Below, one piece after another: positions 57,832 to 64,000 of a stretch of DNA of 64,000 nucleotides; within the stretch, counting starts at the first letter, position 1, and the number at the start of each line of letters is the position of its first letter. Made by a program: the position numbers and the translations under genes. Location: assembly GCA_902500825.1 (NCBI GenBank), contig CABVRX010000007.1:1-64000 (forward strand), in the 5' to 3' direction. The notes below the pieces were generated by a model that worked only from the letters and a program-made list of their open reading frames with translations, searched no databases and was not told the DNA's origin. Origin of the DNA: an uncultured Nitrospira sp. (lineage in GTDB: Bacteria; Nitrospirota; Nitrospiria; Nitrospirales; Nitrospiraceae).

Positions 57832-60657
57832 GTGCAACCGGGACTGACTCCCCAAGCTGTGTCGTCGATCGGCCGCCAGATGGTCAGAGGAGCCGGCTGG
57901 ATGGTCATGCTTCGCATGGCGAACCGAGGCTTGGATGTCATTAGTTTCTGTATCCTGGCCCGCATGCTCCTGCCCGAGGATTTTGGCTTGATCACCTTGG
58001 CAGGATCTTTGGGGGGGCTACTGGAAATCATCAGTGATTTCAGCGTCGACTTGGCATTGATTCGAGTGTCGAAAATCGACAGACGACTATACAACACGGC
58101 CTGGACTGTAAAAATTATAAGAGGCGTAACGGTGTCGGGCCTTCTTATGCTCCTGGCCCCGTCTGTTGCACAGTTTTTTGCTGAGCCGAGAATCGAGGTT
58201 GTTGTATATTTCCTTGCCTTAGCAAGCTTTATCAGCTCACTCGAAAATATCGGGGTTGTCGAGTTCCGAAAAACCCTCGCGTTCCAGAAGCAATTTACCT
58301 ACCTCTTTCTCGGTCGATGCATTTCCACAGCTGTCACCGTCGCGCTCGTCCTGACATGGCCAAGCTACTGGGCGTTGGTCGCCGGCATCCTGGCAGGAAG
58401 TGTGACGCGGGTCGCTCTTAGTTATGTGGTCCATGATTACCGTCCTCGAGTCTCGTTCGCAGGATTCGGAGAGCTGTTTCAGTTTTCCAAATGGATGCTC
58501 ATACAAAATTGTCTGCATGGACTCAACCAACGAATGCCGGCGTGGGTCATCGGCCGGCTTGCCGGAATAGGGGCCGTGGCGCATTACGGAGCGGCGTCGC
58601 AAATTGCCACTCTCACGACATCCGAGCTGCGGATGCCAATTCGCGCTGCATTGTACCCAGGATTCGCCAAGATGGCCGACGATCGGAGGGCCCTCCTTAA
58701 GAGCTTCTTCGACGCCTACGGTCTGATGGCATTAATTGGATTGCCTATTCCGATCATGCTGTGCCTAACAGCGCCACTGCTGATCCGCGTGTTTTTGGGC
58801 GACCAATGGCAGGCGGCAGAGCCAATCCTGGAAGTGCTGGCTCTCTACGGCATCGTGCAAGCTCTGGGCAGCAGTAGCCACCTGGTCTATCCCGCGATCA
58901 ATCGTCCCAATATCACCGCGCACCTGGTAGGGCTCTCTTTCATCATCCTGCTCCCGATGCTTGTGATTGGCGCAACCCTGGCTGGAGCCATTGGAGCTGC
59001 ATGGGCCGTAACCATTACGTCCCTCATTGTTCTAGTGGTCGATTTTGCCGTTGCGTTCAAGGTTCTGGATGTCCCCCCGCAAAGAATCTATTCTGCGCTC
59101 GTCAGACCTTTGGCTGGATCTTTGACCATGTTGGCAGGAGTCATGCCGTTGCGCCTCTTTCTTCCTCCAACGGAATCGTGGCTGGACTCAGTACTTCAGC
59201 TCAGCGCTCTTGTTGCGAGCGGCAGTATTCTCTATCTGGGCGCCGTGGTCGCTCTCTGGCATCTGGCTGGTCGGCCAGAAAGTGCCGAACGACAACTGTT
59301 CTCGGTTCTCCAGGACGTCTGGCAACAACTGTTAATGAAAGTCAACAGACGTGTTGCCTCAGACATATTGCAGACCGCCTCTGGGGTCCCTTCGGTGATA
59401 GTATTTGGCCTGAACGAATGGAATGACAACTGGCAGACGCGGCAATACATCAGTTCACAACTCGGGAAACGTAGCTGGTCAGTGATCTACACTACAGGTG
59501 CGGGAAAAGCGCAGGAGGTGCGAACTGCGGCGTGGCATGCAAAAAGATGGAACGGATATGTGGAAGAACGAGACCACGTCAAGATCTACCGCTTGGGGAA
59601 GTTCGACACTCGATTGCAGAGAGTCAAGATCTGGGATCGGTGGGCCATACGGCGACATGCTCAAAAACTCATGAAAATAGCTGGCTGGTCAACGGCCTCG
59701 CATCGCATCGCCTATGTCTTTCATCCGACTTTCTGGCCATATGTTCAACACCTTGGCAGTTGCACTGTGGTGTATCACGCAGACGATGCGTTCTCTCTCA
59801 TGCCCGGATGGAATACGCAATTTCAGGCAATGGAGGGCGAGCTCGTCGCGCGAGCCGACCTGTTACTCGCGACATCACCCGGCGTAGCACAGCAGATGCC
59901 GAACGGTGGAGCACAGCGAGTACGGCTCCTCCCTAATGGCGCCCTGGTTGAGTCGTTTCTGGATCAGGCGCAATGCCCTTGTCCGTCTGCTCTCTCGTCT
60001 ATCCCCCATCCACGCATTGGGTATGTCGGGTCCGTCAATATCAAGGTCGATTTGCTTCTAGTGGCGGAGCTCGCCCGATGCCGCCCCGATTGGCATTGGG
60101 TTTTTATCGGACAGGTGTCGAACAGTCGTTGCGAAGGCTTTCCGGGGCATACCGAATTCCAGGCGGGCTTAGCCGCTTGTAATCAACTTGAGAACGTCCA
60201 CTTCCTCGGCGCCAAACCCTACTACATGCTTCCGTCCTACACGACACACATGGATGTGAACACCATGCCCTACCGGCGCGTCCCGGGAGGCTGGTGGACC
60301 GCCATTTATCCACTCAAGCTCCATGAATACCTAGCGGCGGGTAAACCCGTTGTCGGCACGACCCTCGACGTCCTTCAGGAGTTCCGACCCGTCGTAGCCA
60401 TTGCTGAAACAGCGGAGGAGTGGTTGCACACCCTTCGCGCAGCTGTCGATGCCGGAGGGACGGGAACGAAGCACGAACGCCAAAGTGTGGCGTTCCAAAA
60501 TAGTTGGGACTCGAGGGTTGAAGTTTTAGTGAGATGGTTGGAAGACGTTGCTTCGATTCCTCGCTTAGAACCGACATCATTGAGAGAGTCGGTGCAATCG
60601 CGTACCTCCTGTAACATAGACCGCATGGAACTCCCGCTCACGAGTTTTCTGAACTGA
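57832..60657 (+). CDS. Flippase (Wzx-type) fused to glycosyltransferase
   Basis: 941 residues from GTG 57832. Residues ~15-490 are a polysaccharide flippase of the MATE/MVF type with about twelve to fourteen hydrophobic helices (RMANRGLDVISFCILARMLL, then PEDFGLITLAGSLGG). From ~515 on, IVFGLNEWNDNWQTRQYIS starts a GT-B-type glycosyltransferase: TVVYHADDAFSLMPG, VRLLPNGALVESFLD, PLKLHEYLAAGKPVVGT. The two are usually separate. The fusion joins lipid-linked glycan translocation with the addition of a sugar. Third gene of the glycan cluster. Confidence 0.88.
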   Translation: MQPGLTPQAVSSIGRQMVRGAGWMVMLRMANRGLDVISFCILARMLLPEDFGLITLAGSLGGLLEIISDFSVDLALIRVSKIDRRLYNTAWTVKIIRGVTVSGLLMLLAPSVAQFFAEPRIEVVVYFLALASFISSLENIGVVEFRKTLAFQKQFTYLFLGRCISTAVTVALVLTWPSYWALVAGILAGSVTRVALSYVVHDYRPRVSFAGFGELFQFSKWMLIQNCLHGLNQRMPAWVIGRLAGIGAVAHYGAASQIATLTTSELRMPIRAALYPGFAKMADDRRALLKSFFDAYGLMALIGLPIPIMLCLTAPLLIRVFLGDQWQAAEPILEVLALYGIVQALGSSSHLVYPAINRPNITAHLVGLSFIILLPMLVIGATLAGAIGAAWAVTITSLIVLVVDFAVAFKVLDVPPQRIYSALVRPLAGSLTMLAGVMPLRLFLPPTESWLDSVLQLSALVASGSILYLGAVVALWHLAGRPESAERQLFSVLQDVWQQLLMKVNRRVASDILQTASGVPSVIVFGLNEWNDNWQTRQYISSQLGKRSWSVIYTTGAGKAQEVRTAAWHAKRWNGYVEERDHVKIYRLGKFDTRLQRVKIWDRWAIRRHAQKLMKIAGWSTASHRIAYVFHPTFWPYVQHLGSCTVVYHADDAFSLMPGWNTQFQAMEGELVARADLLLATSPGVAQQMPNGGAQRVRLLPNGALVESFLDQAQCPCPSALSSIPHPRIGYVGSVNIKVDLLLVAELARCRPDWHWVFIGQVSNSRCEGFPGHTEFQAGLAACNQLENVHFLGAKPYYMLPSYTTHMDVNTMPYRRVPGGWWTAIYPLKLHEYLAAGKPVVGTTLDVLQEFRPVVAIAETAEEWLHTLRAAVDAGGTGTKHERQSVAFQNSWDSRVEVLVRWLEDVASIPRLEPTSLRESVQSRTSCNIDRMELPLTSFLN

Positions 60658-60923
60658 GAGTAATCGAGTACCTCACGTCGCCCCTTCTTCGAGGAGGGAA
60701 TGGAGCATCAGAGCATCCCCGCGCATTGTGTTTCATGGCAAGCCAGCTTGTGTGATTAGGAACCGGCGACCCGAACTGTGGCAAGGAAAAGACAAGCTCC
60801 TGAAGGGAGTCCTCCGCGCGCATCAAGTTCGATACGATGATAAAAAGCACACGAAACGCGCAACCTGTAGAGAACAAAAAGGCGACGGTTCAGGTTCAGT
60901 TATTGCTCAAACGTGGCAATGGC

Positions 60924-62921
60924 TTATTTGCGGTGAGATGAACGGGTTACTCCCGTCGCAATCGATACTCCAAGGTCTTCAACCAATGCACGGAGAGGCT
61001 CCGCAACGGACCAAGCTTGCGCCGGGCATCCTCGTGGACGATGTGGAGGATCACCATCAAAGATTTCAGACACCTGCCCAAGACAGGCTTCCTGTAGATG
61101 TGCTTCTATTCCATGAAGAAACGACCGCGCCTCAGTTCTTGTTTTGCCCGTATGTCCGAATGTTTTCAACCATGCTGTCACGAAAGGACCCAACAGAAAT
61201 GGCCAGACAGTTCCCTGATGATAGGCACGATCTCGTTCCATGGGACCGCCTTCGTACCGAGGACAATATCGAACGTCAGTCGGCGATAACGTTCTCAGTC
61301 CCACCGGCGTGAGGAGATGATCCTTGATGATGTGGAGGACCTGTATTGCTTGCTCCCTCGTCAGCAGATCATCGCAGAGGGCGATTGCAAAAACCTGATT
61401 AGGGCGAATCGATGTGTCGTCTGCCTCCGGTCCATCGATCGTATCGTACAAATACCGTCCGTCTTTGTACCAAAATTTTTTGCGGAAGGATTCCACCCCC
61501 AGTGCCCTATCTTTCCGACAGTCCTCAGCGTAATCCGGTTCACCAAACTGAGCAGCAAGTCGTGCGCTGATCTCCAGGGCTCTCAGCCACAAAGCCTGTA
61601 TCTCTATCGGCTTTCCGTACCGTGGTGTGACGACCCAATCGCTGTTTTTCGCATCCATCCAAGTCAGTTGTGTACCGGGCGCGCCGCCAATGATGAGACC
61701 ATCGACGTCCATGTGGATGTTGTAACGCGTGCCTTGGCGATAGCCGTCGAGAATCTGCTTAATCGCCGGCCAAGCAATCGATCGGACACGTGTTGCATCT
61801 TCACTGTACGTAAGGTACCGGTCGATGGCATGGACGAACCACAGGGACGCATCGATAGAGTTGTATTCCGGGTGTTCGCCCTGATCCGGAAAGCGATTGG
61901 GCACCATACCTTCCGAAATAGAGGAAGAAAAAGTCTGGATGATGTGCCAAGCCATCTCATGCTGCCCGGTAACGAGACAGAGCCCGGGAAGCGAGATAAA
62001 GGTGTCTCGCCCCCAATCCGTAAACCATGGATACCCCGCGATCATCGTGTGGTAAGTGCCTCGCTGGATCAAGAATGAATCCGCCGCCTGCCGTAATGCG
62101 TTGGACAATCGATCGGCATCCGGTACGGCCTTTTGCACCCGCATACGCCGGGCACGTTCCTTGTGGGCGAGATCCGCGCTATCAAGCCTGTTAACCGTTT
62201 CACTGGTGAATGTCAACGTTTGTTCTTCGCCCGGCTTCAACGTGAGTAAAAAATATCCAGGTGACCACCAGTCTTCTCCAAAATCGAGTCCTCGTTCCTG
62301 TTCCAGAGGAAACCGCACCTGCCGATACCAGTCGGGGGCATGTCGATAGGTTCCGGAGTGAAAGGCGCGCACGACCGGCAAACCTTGATATGGCTGCCAG
62401 GTCACCAACCCTTTATTGATCGTGGCTTGCGCGGAAAGCTGTTCGTTCTCGTGGTGCAGGGCATGGTAGTCGCGGCCTGTCAGCATCGGCCGCACCGTGA
62501 GAACTACATCGTCGCCCATTGGATCGGTTAACTTCCATCGGACAAGAGCGGCATCACGCCCCCAGATGCATAAGATTTCACGCTGAATTGTTTTGCGTTT
62601 GTACGTATAAATCCACGTTGGCCAGGGGATTGATACGAACGACGTGCAATGGAGATATCCCTGAGGATGGACTGTGTCCGGATAGAGGTTCGTTGAGAGT
62701 AAAATTTGCTCGCCGTCGACAGAGAGCCATTCTTCAATATGATTGACCAGCACGTAACGATCGGTTCCCGGCTGTTGCACGGTCAACAACAATGCCTGGT
62801 ACCGGCGCGTATTGGCACCAGACACCGTTCCCGATGCAAACCCTCCGCGACCGTTCGTCTCCAGCCATTCGAGGCTCAGAGCACGATTTAGATTTTGACA
62901 ATCTGCTTTCTTAACTTTCAT
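60924..62921 (-). CDS. Amylo-alpha-1,6-glucosidase (glycogen debranching enzyme)
   Basis: 665 residues. The N-terminal half is a GDE_N-type beta domain starting LEWLETNGRGGFASGTVSGA and NTRRYQALL; the C-terminal half is an (alpha/alpha)6 GH133-type barrel with MIAGYPWFTDWGRDTFISLP. The acidic residues in DWGRDT and in LWLRAL-DxxI regions are the likely catalytic pair. It cleaves alpha-1,6 branches of glycogen. It converges with the glycan cluster and is probably co-transcribed with the glucosidase gene upstream. Confidence 0.92.
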   Translation of the reverse strand: MKVKKADCQNLNRALSLEWLETNGRGGFASGTVSGANTRRYQALLLTVQQPGTDRYVLVNHIEEWLSVDGEQILLSTNLYPDTVHPQGYLHCTSFVSIPWPTWIYTYKRKTIQREILCIWGRDAALVRWKLTDPMGDDVVLTVRPMLTGRDYHALHHENEQLSAQATINKGLVTWQPYQGLPVVRAFHSGTYRHAPDWYRQVRFPLEQERGLDFGEDWWSPGYFLLTLKPGEEQTLTFTSETVNRLDSADLAHKERARRMRVQKAVPDADRLSNALRQAADSFLIQRGTYHTMIAGYPWFTDWGRDTFISLPGLCLVTGQHEMAWHIIQTFSSSISEGMVPNRFPDQGEHPEYNSIDASLWFVHAIDRYLTYSEDATRVRSIAWPAIKQILDGYRQGTRYNIHMDVDGLIIGGAPGTQLTWMDAKNSDWVVTPRYGKPIEIQALWLRALEISARLAAQFGEPDYAEDCRKDRALGVESFRKKFWYKDGRYLYDTIDGPEADDTSIRPNQVFAIALCDDLLTREQAIQVLHIIKDHLLTPVGLRTLSPTDVRYCPRYEGGPMERDRAYHQGTVWPFLLGPFVTAWLKTFGHTGKTRTEARSFLHGIEAHLQEACLGQVSEIFDGDPPHRPRGCPAQAWSVAEPLRALVEDLGVSIATGVTRSSHRK

Positions 62922-63114
62922 CCCTTTCCACCACTCAGACGACGTGGATTGCGTGGTTTCCTACTGCGCGCGATGTTTTTACCCAGCCAATCCCGGACGC
63001 GCCGAGACGCGCCCCTTCCCACGGAAGCACAGCCCGTTATTTTGACTCTCTATGGAGCTTGTATGTGCGTTGCGCGAACAAAGACACTGCTCAGTCCGTG
63101 CCGCCATCATGCCC

Positions 63115-64000
63115 CTACTCCCCGGACTGCTGAATCAACTTGGCGACGAGTCCTGTCCACCCTGTCTGATGACTGGCTCCAATACCGGCACCGTTATCAC
63201 CATGAAAATACTCGTAGAAAGGAATAGCGTCCCGCCAGAAAGGATCCTCTTGGAATTTGTGCGTCCCCCCGTAGACAGGACGCCGGCCGGTTTTATCGCG
63301 AAGGAAAATATGAGTCAGCCGGCGCGACAGTTCAGAAGCCACCTCATGCAAGGAAGCGAATTGGCCGGAACGTACCGGATACTCGACCTTGTACTCATTA
63401 CCAAGAAAGTAATGAAACTTCTGGAGCGACTCGATCAGGAGATAGTTGACTGGAAACCAGATGGGGCCTCGCCAATTCGAATTCCCTCCGAACAGCCCCG
63501 TGCTTGATTCGGCAGGTTCATAATCGACACGATAGTCTCTGCCCATGATGGAAAGCACATAGGGACGGTCCTTGTGGTAACGTGAGAGCGCGCGAATGCC
63601 GTAGGGGGAGAGAAATTCTTCTTCGTCAAGCATGTACCGCAACACCGACTTGAGTCGCGTCGGATTGACCAGGGACAGAAACCTCCGCACTCCTCCATCT
63701 TGTGAATGAGTCTCCACATGGGCGCTGAAATCCGGCCTGTTCTCAATGAACCACTGCATGCGGTGCTTAAACCGGGGAAGGCTATCGACCAACTCGGAGT
63801 CCAACGTTTCAACGGCGAAAAGCGGGATCAGTCCGACGAGGGATCGAACCTTGAGCGGCAAGGTTCGTCCATCAGGAAGATGCAATACATCATAGAAAAA
63901 TCCGTCTTCTCGGTTCCAGAGTTCGATGTTTTCTCCGCCGATGTTATTCATGGCTCGGCAGATGTAGACGAAATGCTCAAAAAACTTGCTCGCCACATCC
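63115..64000 (-). CDS. GH63-like glucosidase, C-terminal part (5' end outside window)
   Basis: At least 294 residues; the frame stays open to the window edge with no clear start. The part seen is the (alpha/alpha)6 barrel end of MGH/GH63-like glycoside hydrolases: [16 protein letters not shown], then [20 protein letters not shown] (read in pieces), [11 protein letters not shown], and the final [12 protein letters not shown]. Related enzymes act on alpha-glucosides such as mannosylglycerate or on trehalose-type sugars. Sits directly upstream of the debranching enzyme, suggesting storage-glycan or osmolyte metabolism. Confidence 0.85.
   Translation of the reverse strand, partial: DVASKFFEHFVYICRAMNNIGGENIELWNREDGFFYDVLHLPDGRTLPLKVRSLVGLIPLFAVETLDSELVDSLPRFKHRMQWFIENRPDFSAHVETHSQDGGVRRFLSLVNPTRLKSVLRYMLDEEEFLSPYGIRALSRYHKDRPYVLSIMGRDYRVDYEPAESSTGLFGGNSNWRGPIWFPVNYLLIESLQKFHYFLGNEYKVEYPVRSGQFASLHEVASELSRRLTHIFLRDKTGRRPVYGGTHKFQEDPFWRDAIPFYEYFHGDNGAGIGASHQTGWTGLVAKLIQQSGE

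Noticed and set aside
60728-62078. Plus-strand ORFs across the debranching enzyme
   Set aside because: Antisense to a well-conserved gene; no start signals.
1-64000. CRISPR arrays, tRNA/rRNA genes, intact insertion sequences
   Set aside because: No regularly spaced repeats, no cloverleaf candidate and no transposase were seen by eye; a covariance search could still find a tRNA.

Overview
The window (64 kb, moderately GC-rich, no tRNA, rRNA, CRISPR array or intact insertion sequence that I could see) looks like a chromosome segment of a Gram-negative bacterium. The many lipobox lipoproteins, the periplasmic enzymes, the YdbH-YnbE-YdbL envelope operon and the DHH-CBS-CCA-adding fusion protein would fit Nitrospirota (Nitrospira-like). 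That assignment is inference from gene style, not from a marker gene.

Region 1 (1-11 kb) opens with the 3' end of a secreted protein carrying a P-domain, then a persulfide-dioxygenase-like hydrolase, a YajD-like HNH protein, a PilZ protein and an inorganic pyrophosphatase. The PilZ-pyrophosphatase block occurs again 7 kb away (about 9.5-10.8 kb), but both genes of that second copy are broken. Between the copies lies an accessory segment: HxlR regulator, SDR protein, tautomerase, and a methyltransferase-CMD-TPR operon divergent from an AraC regulator, with two clear inverted repeats in the shared promoter region.

Region 2 (11-22 kb) holds an alpha-carbonic anhydrase, a zone of decayed small genes (a cupin, an LSm-like exported protein and a PEGA lipoprotein, each frameshifted), an unusual trypsin-like protease fused to endonuclease I, small lipoproteins, a periplasmic rhodanese, a monooxygenase, an aldose epimerase and a tiny HicB-like orphan.

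Region 3 (22-34 kb) contains an epoxide-hydrolase-like enzyme, two repeat-rich beta-propeller lipoproteins, an epimerase convergent with a CPBP protease, a translationally coupled aminotransferase-amidohydrolase pair, a DnaJ-domain protein, an MFS transporter and small hypothetical lipoproteins.

Region 4 (34-46 kb) has the DHH-CBS-CCA-adding protein, a compact four-gene operon (radical SAM, DUF547, diiron ferritin-like, family 2 glycosyltransferase) that looks biosynthetic, then a same-strand block of response regulator, histidine kinase, ECF sigma factor and an exported beta-propeller. Region 5 (46-55 kb) carries a DUF3047 protein, a flavoprotein disulfide reductase, a truncated TVP38 protein, a YedY-like molybdopterin protein, the ydbH-ynbE-ydbL-type operon and small exported proteins. 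Region 6 (55-64 kb) is a surface-glycan cluster (glycosyltransferase, alkaline-phosphatase-superfamily protein, flippase-glycosyltransferase fusion) facing a glycogen-debranching enzyme and the 3' part of a GH63-like glucosidase.

Recurring themes are short overlapping operons, several freshly decayed small genes, and heptamer repeats that have entered coding sequence.
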